From the NCBI GenBank assembly GCA_934358235.1, contig CAKRKK010000035.1:1-15853 (forward strand): a DNA stretch of 15,853 nt, in the 5' to 3' direction. Below the pieces are notes generated by a model. The model had not been told where the DNA came from, made no database searches, and saw only the letters and a list, made by a program, of their open reading frames with translations. This DNA comes from an uncultured Lachnospira sp. GTDB taxonomy: Bacteria > Bacillota > Clostridia > Lachnospirales > Lachnospiraceae. The number at the start of each line of letters is the position of its first letter. The first letter of the stretch is position 1. The position numbers and the translations under genes were made by a program. This document shows positions 8,345 to 14,935 of the stretch, piece after piece.

Positions 8345-8375
8345 GTGAGTAGCAAAATTTACTTTTGACACTCAC
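8345..8375 (-). promoter_or_regulatory. Intercistronic hairpin between cysA and aprA
   Basis: Read on the minus strand, GTGAGT-GT-CAAAA pairs with TTTTG-CT-ACTCAC around a GTAAA loop. This gives a 13-position stem with one G-U wobble and one mismatch. It lies 11 bases after the cysA stop and about 34 bases before the aprA start. No U-tract follows, so it is not a standard terminator. It may act as an mRNA processing or stability element that sets transporter and reductase levels apart. Confidence 0.5.
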
Positions 8376-8386
8376 ATCATTATTTA

Positions 8387-9448
8387 TTAAATATAAAATA
8401 CATCATCTGACTTCATACCCTTATTCTCACACAGATACGTTTTTTCATTATCAACCGCATATATTCTGTATATGAGCACATGAACCCTCTCCCCAACGGA
8501 TAATGGTTCCTTTTCTAATGACCATTCTCCCGTTATCCTGGTACAGCCTATATTTACGGTAACATCAAGATGATTGCCACGAAACAGTATATCCTCAACA
8601 TAACCTTCCTCAGCCGCACTATTATACTGCTGAAGCTTACCGTACTTTGACAGCTTAACAAACTCTGGTCTTATGACAGCTCTGTTGGCACCATCAATCT
8701 CATCAAAGCCTTTTAGCTTGGAATAATCCTTAACCTCAGAGGCTTTTCCTATGAACTCTACTACAAATGGTGTTGCCGGACTCTTATATATATCCACCGG
8801 ACTTCCCATCTGTTCTATTCTGCCATGATTAGTTATTATAATCTCATCCGCAACCTCGACTGCCTCATCCTGATCGTGAGTTACGAATATACTTGTTATG
8901 CCCAGCTTAGTAACCATGCTTCTAAGCCAGCTTCTAAGTTCAGTTCTTACCTTTGCATCTATTGCCGCGAAAGGTTCATCTAATAACAATACCTGTGGGT
9001 TAGGTGCTAAAGCTCTTGCAAATGCAACTCTCTGACGCTGTCCACCTGATAACTGGTTTGGATATCTTTTCTCAAGACCTGCAAGACCTGTTATCTCTAA
9101 AAGCTCCGTAACTCTTTTCTTTATCTCATCCTTTGGCACCTTCTGCAGCTTAAGTCCAAATGCTATATTGTCATATACCGTCATATGGCGGAACAATGCA
9201 TAATTCTGAAAAACAAAGCCTATTCCTCTTTTACTCGCCGGTATATCATTAACCCTCTTTCCATCTATGTATATATCCCCAAAGCTTGGAGTTTCAAGAC
9301 CAGCTATCATTCTTAATATAGTTGTTTTACCACTTCCGGAAGGACCAAGCAGTGCAACCAGCTTTCCTTTTTCAATACCAAAGTTAACATTATCTGATGC
9401 CCTGAAGCTTCCATATTGCTTAAATATATTTTTCATCTCAACATACAT
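8387..9448 (-). CDS. cysA: Sulfate/thiosulfate ABC transporter ATPase
   Basis: The 353-residue ATPase powers sulfate import with CysT and CysW. All nucleotide-binding motifs are present: Walker A GPSGSGKT (35-42), Q-loop around Q81, signature LSGGQRQR (133-140), Walker B LLLDEP (154-159) and switch His201. The C-terminal part from about 240 forms the regulatory TOBE-like barrel seen in CysA, MalK and PotA. Length and layout match CysA. The substrate is assigned mainly from the sulfate-binding protein and sulfate permeases upstream. GGGAGG precedes the ATG, and only 15 bases separate it from cysW. A 76-base gap with a hairpin separates it from aprA. Confidence 0.94.
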   Translation of the reverse strand: MYVEMKNIFKQYGSFRASDNVNFGIEKGKLVALLGPSGSGKTTILRMIAGLETPSFGDIYIDGKRVNDIPASKRGIGFVFQNYALFRHMTVYDNIAFGLKLQKVPKDEIKKRVTELLEITGLAGLEKRYPNQLSGGQRQRVAFARALAPNPQVLLLDEPFAAIDAKVRTELRSWLRSMVTKLGITSIFVTHDQDEAVEVADEIIITNHGRIEQMGSPVDIYKSPATPFVVEFIGKASEVKDYSKLKGFDEIDGANRAVIRPEFVKLSKYGKLQQYNSAAEEGYVEDILFRGNHLDVTVNIGCTRITGEWSLEKEPLSVGERVHVLIYRIYAVDNEKTYLCENKGMKSDDVFYI

Positions 9449-9463
9449 GACTTATCCTCCCTT

Positions 9464-10315
9464 CTAAACATTTTTCTGTCTGTATTCAAACACATTCTTA
9501 AGCACAAGTACTATGACTGCTATTATTACAAGTATTGATGATACTGCAAAAGCTGCTGTTATTGACGAATCAGTACCCGACATATAAAGTGCATCTATCT
9601 CAAGCGGAAGGGTAAACGTTTCACCTCTTGTCTTAGATAGTGCATTTACCGCGCCAAACTCTCCAAGTGCTCTTGATGTACACAATATAATTCCATATAT
9701 AAGTGACCACTTTATATTAGGAAGTGTAATCTTAAAGAATATTGTGAAGCCATCAGCTCCCATAAGTGCTGCCGCTTCCTCTTCATCCTTACCTAGTGAG
9801 TTAAGCACCGGTATTATTTCCCTTGATACATAAGGAAATGTAACAAATATCGTTGCAAGTATAACACCCGGAACTGCAAAAGCAATTCTTACATTAGTTC
9901 CAAATATTTCATTAAACCATCTTATAACCGGATAAAAGAAGCCTAGTCTTCCAAAGGTCATAAGAAATGCCAGTCCTACTATAACCGGTGATATTGAAAA
10001 TGGTATATCAATAAGTGTCGCAAGCACCTGTTTTCCCTTAAAATCAAATCTTGTAAGCACCCAGGCTGCTATTATTCCAAACAATGTGTTAATAATAACC
10101 GCTGCAACTGTTGCAATAACTGTAACCTTAAGTGCACTAAGCACATATGTACTGGTTATTGACTTTATATAAAAACCTATGCCTTCTTTAAGAGAACTTA
10201 CAATTATAGAAAATAAAGGAAGTATAAGCATTACTGTGATAAATACTACCGTCACAAGCACGCATATATTTCTTGTCACCTTTTTTCTTTTTTCAAGTCT
10301 GTCATTCTCGCTCAT
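9464..10315 (-). CDS. cysW: Sulfate ABC transporter permease CysW
   Basis: A 283-residue integral membrane protein forming half of the sulfate channel with CysT. Several hydrophobic helices are visible, the first at about 17-42. The EAA loop that docks on the ATPase is clear (EEEAAALMGADGFTIFFKITLP). I chose the ATG at 10315 because GGAGG lies just upstream; a start four codons earlier would put that site inside the gene. The CysT/CysW distinction comes from gene order (binding protein, CysT, CysW, CysA) and from LSKTRGETFTLPLEIDALY, typical of CysW. It follows cysT after 73 bases, which hold no evident gene or terminator. Confidence 0.92.
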   Translation of the reverse strand: MSENDRLEKRKKVTRNICVLVTVVFITVMLILPLFSIIVSSLKEGIGFYIKSITSTYVLSALKVTVIATVAAVIINTLFGIIAAWVLTRFDFKGKQVLATLIDIPFSISPVIVGLAFLMTFGRLGFFYPVIRWFNEIFGTNVRIAFAVPGVILATIFVTFPYVSREIIPVLNSLGKDEEEAAALMGADGFTIFFKITLPNIKWSLIYGIILCTSRALGEFGAVNALSKTRGETFTLPLEIDALYMSGTDSSITAAFAVSSILVIIAVIVLVLKNVFEYRQKNV

Positions 10316-10388
10316 GCCTGCCTCCATTCTGATTATGCAATCTGAAGCCTTATTTTTGTAATACCTTCATTTACAGCTACATTGTTAT

Positions 10389-11273
10389 TTATGATGTTCT
10401 TCCTGCCATCCTCATCTGAATAACATTAATTATAAAAAGCATCAGAAATGATATTACAAGCATCACAAGTGCAATTGCCGTAGCAGAGGAATAATCTATA
10501 TAATTGAGCTTCTGCATTATAACGTAGGAAACAACCTGTGTATGTTCCTTTGCACTATTTCCAGATATATATATTACACTTCCATATTCACCTATTCCCC
10601 TTGCAAATGCCAGACCAAAGCCTGTAAGAAGTGCAGGACTTATTTCAGGAAGTATTACCTTAAAGAATGTCCGTGATGGACTTGCACCTAATATATAAGC
10701 TGCCTCCTCATACTGCGGATCCATCTTCTCAAGAACAGGTATTACAGCTCTTACAACAAAAGGTATACCAACAAAGACAAGTGCTATAACAAGTCCTATA
10801 TGTGTATAAGAAGCCTTGATACCAAGCGTGGCTAGAGGTTTTCCAAGCATTCCGGTTTCTGAGTACATTTTGGAAAGCGTTATGCCGGCTACTGCTGTTG
10901 GAAGAGCAAATGGAAGTTCTATAAGCCCATCAAGTATCCTTTTTCCTGCGAAATCATATTTCACAAAGGTCCAGGCAAGTATCGTTCCAAATACACAGTT
11001 AATAACAGCAGCTATAAACGAGCAGCTTATACTTGTCCAGAAAGCATTTACAACATTCTTTTTGGTTACAAGTGTAATAAATTCGGCTGGTGAAAGCTTA
11101 AGTGAATACACCATGACCGAGGCAAGTGGTATAAGCACTATAAGCGATAACATCGTTACGGTTATTCCAAGTGTAAGATGAAAGCCCGGGATAACTCTTA
11201 CCTTCTTATCTTTTACCTTTTTACCATTGAATTCCGGTTCTTTATTCCCGTTGTCAGTTTTCATATATTTCAT
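10389..11273 (-). CDS. cysT: Sulfate ABC transporter permease CysT
   Basis: A 294-residue membrane protein, the other half of the sulfate channel. A hydrophilic N-terminus of about 30 residues (charged, Lys-rich) precedes the first helix. Multiple helices follow, and the EAA-type loop YEEAAYILGASPSRTFFKVILP is present. ELPFALPTAVAGITL and RGIGEYGSVIYISGN are hallmark CysT segments. The ATG at 11273 has GGAGG eight bases upstream and overlaps the end of the binding-protein gene by 20 bases, which indicates coupled translation. An ATG three codons further in (11264) is an alternative. The longer frame beginning at 11327 would run deeper into the upstream gene without a ribosome binding site. 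Confidence 0.92.
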   Translation of the reverse strand: MKYMKTDNGNKEPEFNGKKVKDKKVRVIPGFHLTLGITVTMLSLIVLIPLASVMVYSLKLSPAEFITLVTKKNVVNAFWTSISCSFIAAVINCVFGTILAWTFVKYDFAGKRILDGLIELPFALPTAVAGITLSKMYSETGMLGKPLATLGIKASYTHIGLVIALVFVGIPFVVRAVIPVLEKMDPQYEEAAYILGASPSRTFFKVILPEISPALLTGFGLAFARGIGEYGSVIYISGNSAKEHTQVVSYVIMQKLNYIDYSSATAIALVMLVISFLMLFIINVIQMRMAGRTS

Positions 11274-12285
11274 CGAACCATCCTCCATCATCAAAATATA
11301 CTCTGTAAGCCTCATCCCAGCCACCATAATCCTCTATTGAGGTAAGGCTTACGTTAAGCTCAAACTCATCGCCATACTCAGATAAAATATTCTTATCTGA
11401 AGGCCTGTACCCATACTTTGCTGCAATTCTTTGTGCAGCTTCCGAATACAGATATGAAAGATATGCACTGGCTAACTCCTCTGATTTGTTTGCTCTTACG
11501 TTATCATCAACGACTGCCACGCTTGGCTGTGCAAGAATACTGACAGACGGTGTAACTATTTCATACTCTCCCGGATAAGCTTTCAAGGAATTAATCGCTT
11601 CATTCTCCCAGGCTATAAGGACATCTCCTTTTTTATTTTCAACAAATGTTGTTGTTGAGCCTCTTGCACCAGAATCAAGCACAGAAACATTGGCATATAA
11701 CTGTCTTAAGAATTCCTTCTGCTGTTTCTCATCTAAATATTGGTTTTGTGCATAGCTTAATGCAGCAAGGAAATTCCAGCAGGCACCACCACTGCTCTTA
11801 GGATCTGGCGTTATCACCTCAACTCCATTCCTTACTAAATCATCCCAATCCTTTATTCCAAGTGGATTGCCCTTTCTTACAAGAAATACTATAGTTGATG
11901 TATATGGTGATGATTCCCTGTCATATTCACTCTTCCAGCCAGCATCTATAAGTCCTGTATTCTGAATAAGTGTTATATCATGCTCAAGTGCAAGTGTTAC
12001 AACATCTGCATTACATCCCTCTACTACCGAGCGTGCCTGACTTCCTGAACCACCATGTGACTGTATGACTTTTATCTGCTTTCCATATTCACTCCTATAG
12101 TAATCTACAAAGACTTCATTATATTCCTCATAAAACTCTCTTGTCGGATCATATGACACATTAGTTATTGTAAGCCCATCTCTTTTATTTCCACATCCGG
12201 AAAGAAGAAATACTGATAATGTTATACAAGCCATTCCTATTGCCTTAAGTGTTCTTATTTTGCTATCCTGTCTGTTACTTCCCAT
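11254..12285 (-). CDS. sbp: Sulfate-binding lipoprotein of the sulfate ABC transporter
   Basis: A 343-residue extracellular binding protein that delivers sulfate (possibly thiosulfate) to CysTW. The N-terminus has a basic region, a hydrophobic core and the lipobox LLSGC with Cys31, so it is anchored as a lipoprotein as expected in a Gram-positive. Family hallmarks of Sbp/CysP are present: VSYDPTREFYEEYN, QSHGGSGSQARSV, TPDPKSSGGACWNF and LDSGARGSTTTFV; the Ser/Gly-rich loops bind the oxyanion through main-chain and hydroxyl groups. The start is supported by AAAGGAG about ten bases upstream. It is the first gene of the sulfate operon and follows a 221-base region with a promoter and a hairpin. 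Sulfate versus thiosulfate preference cannot be read from the sequence; the ATP sulfurylase downstream favours sulfate. Confidence 0.93.
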   Translation of the reverse strand: MGSNRQDSKIRTLKAIGMACITLSVFLLSGCGNKRDGLTITNVSYDPTREFYEEYNEVFVDYYRSEYGKQIKVIQSHGGSGSQARSVVEGCNADVVTLALEHDITLIQNTGLIDAGWKSEYDRESSPYTSTIVFLVRKGNPLGIKDWDDLVRNGVEVITPDPKSSGGACWNFLAALSYAQNQYLDEKQQKEFLRQLYANVSVLDSGARGSTTTFVENKKGDVLIAWENEAINSLKAYPGEYEIVTPSVSILAQPSVAVVDDNVRANKSEELASAYLSYLYSEAAQRIAAKYGYRPSDKNILSEYGDEFELNVSLTSIEDYGGWDEAYRVYFDDGGWFDEIYEN

Positions 12286-12388
12286 TATCTTAATTCTCCT
12301 TTCCTCTTATGCTTATTAAAATTTTTTAAAGCCTAAATTTAAATTCTCATTTTCATACATACATAGTATCTTAGTATGTTATTTGGCT

Positions 12389-12425
12389 AAAAAATATTGC
12401 CAGGCTTCTCTTAGTTGCCTGGCAA
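12389..12425 (-). terminator. Hairpin with U-tract in the sulfate operon leader (attenuator or cysG terminator)
   Basis: On the minus strand TTGCCAGGC (12417-12425) pairs perfectly with GCCTGGCAA (12397-12405) around an 11-base loop. TA and six Ts (12389-12394) follow, a textbook intrinsic terminator. It lies about 80 bases after the cysG stop and about 100 bases before the sbp start. The candidate promoter at 12448-12474 is upstream of it, so it would sit in the first 50 bases of the sulfate operon transcript and could work as an attenuator. If the true sbp promoter is downstream, it is simply the cysG terminator. Confidence 0.8.
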
Positions 12426-12426
12426 C
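12414..12426. promoter_or_regulatory. Perfect 13-base palindrome overlapping the hairpin's left arm
   Basis: The string GTTGCCAGGCAAC (minus strand) is an odd palindrome with a single central base. It contains the whole left arm of the terminator stem and lies about 15-27 bases after the likely transcription start. It could be an operator for a dimeric repressor, or its RNA could fold as GTTG-CCAGG-CAAC, which would exclude the terminator stem. Confidence 0.4.
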
Positions 12427-12447
12427 CTTTGGAAATTGTATTGTTAT

Positions 12448-12474
12448 ATTATACCTATTTCCCTATAAAGTCAA
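12448..12474 (-). promoter_or_regulatory. Candidate sigma-A promoter of the sulfate operon
   Basis: On the minus strand TTGACT (12469-12474) is followed after 15 bases by a perfect TATAAT (12448-12453). A 15-base spacer is short; a second -10 choice TAATAT (12446-12451) restores 17 bases with a 4/6 match. Transcription would start near 12440, giving a leader of about 155 bases before the sbp ATG. It begins 33 bases after the cysG stop. Confidence 0.6.
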
Positions 12475-12506
12475 TATGTTTATGTGCTTTATTTCAAATT
12501 AATTAC

Positions 12507-13874
12507 TTACAGACCAATATCCACAGTATCTCCTGTAACTATAACGGCTGGTGCAGTCATTCCCTCTTTCGCTGTTTTTTCAACTATATCCTTAAGAGTT
12601 CCCCTTACTGCCTTATAGGTTCCATCAAAGCCTCCACTTACAACTGCCACAGGAGTTGCTTCTGATTTTCCTTCCTTCATAAGTGTATCTGCTATTTCCT
12701 TTAGATGAGTAAGCCCCATAAGATATACACAGGTTCCATTCATGGAAGCTGAATTCCTGATATCCTCGTGCAGCTTTTGTTCATCTACATTATCAGAGGC
12801 TGTATGTCCTGTTATAACCGAAAAGCTTCTGCTCATATTTCTATGTGTAACTGGTATTCCAGCCATTGCCGGAACTGCTATTGCAGAACTGATTCCCGGT
12901 ATTTCCTCTGTTTCTATTCCGTGTTCCTTAAGATAAAGTACTTCCTCTGCACCTCTTCCAAACACATATGGATCTCCACCTTTAAGCCTTACAACAAGCT
13001 TTCCTTCGTTTGCTTTGTTTAACAGCAGTTCATTAATCTCCTGCTGTGGAAGTGAATGTCTGCCATTTCTTTTTCCAACATATATTTTTTCACAGCTTTC
13101 AGATGCATATTCTAAAAGTCTTTCATCTATAAGATCATCATATATAAGTGCACCTGCCGCTTTTATTGCATTAAGTGCCCTTACTGTTATGAGATCATAT
13201 GCACCGCAGCCTGCTCCCGCTATTATGACTTTTCCCTTTATCCTATTATCTGATGTGTTGTCATCCTGAATATCGCCTATAATCTCATCAAGCTCCGTAT
13301 CTTCTAATTTTCTTTCAAGAATCATACATCTTCGTGCTGCAGTTTTGAATATTGCAGCTCTCTTAGATGAGTCATCTACCTTTTCCTTAATACTTTCCCT
13401 TATTGAACACAAATAGTCAAGTATCTGTTCTATATCAGGAGGGAGCTCCGATACTATACGGTTTTTAATATCAGCAGCTATATATGGACTTGCGCCCTGT
13501 GTAGATATGCCAATTGACAGGTTACCTGCCTTGTATACAGATGGAAACAGGAACTGACAGTTATCCTTATCATCTACTACATTTATAAATATATGATATT
13601 TACGGCATACTCCGGCAACATATGCATTGAATTTTTTATCATCAGTTGCAGCTATACAGAAGGAACAGCCCTCAAGATCTGAATTAACGAATTCTCTTTC
13701 AATAAACTTAACTCCTTCAATGCTTTTAATGCTGTCATTTATCCTTGTTGCAACAACTGTTATATCAGGCTCGTATGCAAGAATCTTCCTCAGCTTATGT
13801 TCAGCGATTGTTCCGCCGCCTATAATCAATCCTTTTTTTCCTTTAATGTCTATAAAAAACGGAAAATAGCCCAT
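12507..13874 (-). CDS. cysG: Siroheme synthase-like fusion: precorrin-2 dehydrogenase + uroporphyrinogen-III methyltransferase
   Basis: A 455-residue fusion with the same order and length as E. coli CysG (457). Residues 1-200 are the NAD-dependent precorrin-2 dehydrogenase/ferrochelatase: GLIIGGGTIAEHK (15-27), then NVVDDKDNCQFLFPS (98-112) with the conserved Asp, and ISTQGASP (123-130). Residues about 213-455 are the SAM-dependent methyltransferase: VGKRNGRHSLPQQEIN (266-281), VRLKGGDPYVFGRG (295-308), IPGISSA, GIPVTHR and YLMGL. Together they would convert uroporphyrinogen III to siroheme, the cofactor of sulfite and nitrite reductases, which fits the adjacent sulfate genes. The glycine loop reads GAGCGAYD (220-227) where the family usually has GAGPGD, so the Asp equivalent to E. 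coli Asp248 is Ala225. The ATG at 13874 has a perfect AGGAGG seven bases upstream. Confidence 0.93.
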   Translation of the reverse strand: MGYFPFFIDIKGKKGLIIGGGTIAEHKLRKILAYEPDITVVATRINDSIKSIEGVKFIEREFVNSDLEGCSFCIAATDDKKFNAYVAGVCRKYHIFINVVDDKDNCQFLFPSVYKAGNLSIGISTQGASPYIAADIKNRIVSELPPDIEQILDYLCSIRESIKEKVDDSSKRAAIFKTAARRCMILERKLEDTELDEIIGDIQDDNTSDNRIKGKVIIAGAGCGAYDLITVRALNAIKAAGALIYDDLIDERLLEYASESCEKIYVGKRNGRHSLPQQEINELLLNKANEGKLVVRLKGGDPYVFGRGAEEVLYLKEHGIETEEIPGISSAIAVPAMAGIPVTHRNMSRSFSVITGHTASDNVDEQKLHEDIRNSASMNGTCVYLMGLTHLKEIADTLMKEGKSEATPVAVVSGGFDGTYKAVRGTLKDIVEKTAKEGMTAPAVIVTGDTVDIGL

Positions 13875-13898
13875 TTTTATACCTCCTAACAACAATTA

Positions 13899-14909
13899 TT
13901 AACCATTTGTCTTTAATATATCTGCAAGCTGCTTGTACGCTTCACCCCATTTTGCATTAGGTTTAAGATTATATAGCTTCTTATCAAGCACATAATAACG
14001 TCCTTGCTTCACAGCACTTAGTGAACTCCAGGCTGCATTACCAGTAAACAGGTTTTCTATATTTTTCATGGCAGCCTCTGTATCATTCCCCTGTGTTGTA
14101 ACAAATATATAATCAGGATTAGCTGCCACAATAGCTTCCAGGCTTAAATCCTCCAGCAGTCCCTTATCAGAATCTGCTATATTAATGCAGCCAATATCTG
14201 CTAATATTTCCCCGCCTACTGTGCCCTTGCTTCCTTTAGCCTTAACGCTGCTGGCTGCTGTCCTTATAAACAGTACTCTTGGATGAATATCACCCATACT
14301 GTTTTTTACTTCCTCTATCTGTACCTTAACATCCTCGCCATTAGTTTTGTAAAGATCTCTTCTTCCGGTTATCATCGTACAATGATCAAGCATATTCAGA
14401 TACTGTGTAAAATTAGATACGTCAAAGTACACGACTGTTATTCCAGCGTTCTCAAGTGTATCACACAGCGCAATATTAGATTCAGTATTGCAGCTTGCTA
14501 TAACAAGCTCTGGCTGTGCTGCTATAAGCAGCTCAACATTCGGATTCTGTATGCTGCCAAGATTAATAACTGAATCTGACAGTCCTAAGTCAAAATTAGT
14601 CCACGTATCATTAGCTGCTGCAACCAGATTACCTCCAGCCGACACCCATACATCAGCAAAGCTTCCTATAAGTGCTGCCACTCTGCTGTGTGAGGTTACT
14701 GTTACGCTTCTTCCATAATCATCTGTAAATGTATATGGATTTTCCTTTGACGCACCCGCTGTTTTGTCATACTCTGCTGGCTGTGCACTTACACCTGCCT
14801 CAGTAGTTCCTACAGCATTATTGCCACACCCATAAAGTCCTGTTACAGTCAATGTTAACAACATAAATATAATTAATATTGATGTAACTTTAGTTCTTTT
14901 CTGTTTCAT
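13899..14909 (-). CDS. Corrinoid/siderophore-type ABC substrate-binding lipoprotein
   Basis: A 336-residue lipoprotein: the N-terminal hydrophobic segment ends in the lipobox LYGC (Cys28), followed by a flexible Ala/Gly/Thr linker. The fold is Periplasmic_binding_2 (BtuF/FhuD/FepB class): FTDDYGRSVTV (about 61-71) opens the domain, NPNVELLIAAQPELVIAS forms the middle strand, and AVKQGRYYVLDKK followed by a terminal helix closes it. Such proteins bind cobalamin, heme or ferric siderophores. No matching permease (FecCD) or ATPase is in the window, so it either borrows a transporter or has another role. It lies 26 bases after the lysozyme gene and 24 bases before cysG on the same strand. The tetrapyrrole link with cysG suggests a corrinoid, heme or iron ligand, but that is inference. 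GGAG precedes the ATG. Confidence 0.85.
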   Translation of the reverse strand: MKQKRTKVTSILIIFMLLTLTVTGLYGCGNNAVGTTEAGVSAQPAEYDKTAGASKENPYTFTDDYGRSVTVTSHSRVAALIGSFADVWVSAGGNLVAAANDTWTNFDLGLSDSVINLGSIQNPNVELLIAAQPELVIASCNTESNIALCDTLENAGITVVYFDVSNFTQYLNMLDHCTMITGRRDLYKTNGEDVKVQIEEVKNSMGDIHPRVLFIRTAASSVKAKGSKGTVGGEILADIGCINIADSDKGLLEDLSLEAIVAANPDYIFVTTQGNDTEAAMKNIENLFTGNAAWSSLSAVKQGRYYVLDKKLYNLKPNAKWGEAYKQLADILKTNG

Positions 14910-14935
14910 TATCTTTACTCCATTTTGTAATATTT

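Noticed and set aside
10816..11181. Plus-strand open frame of 121 codons inside cysT
   Set aside because: It is antisense to a clear permease gene and shows no start signal or family resemblance.
12298..12345. A possible leader peptide of about 14 codons before the sulfate-binding protein gene
   Set aside because: It has no ribosome binding site, holds no run of Cys or other regulatory codons, and lies after the hairpin, so it could not control it by ribosome stalling.
12322..12394. Long-range pairing of the U-tract region (12385-12394) with an A-rich GGC segment (12322-12333) in the leader
   Set aside because: The pairing needs a two-base bulge, is mostly A-U, and the second arm is made after the termination point, so it could not act as an anti-terminator.
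12286..12506. A known riboswitch class (SAM, T-box, cobalamin) before the sulfate operon
   Set aside because: The leader before the hairpin is only about 15 bases, and no T-box sequence, cobalamin box or SAM-I-type multi-stem core is visible.
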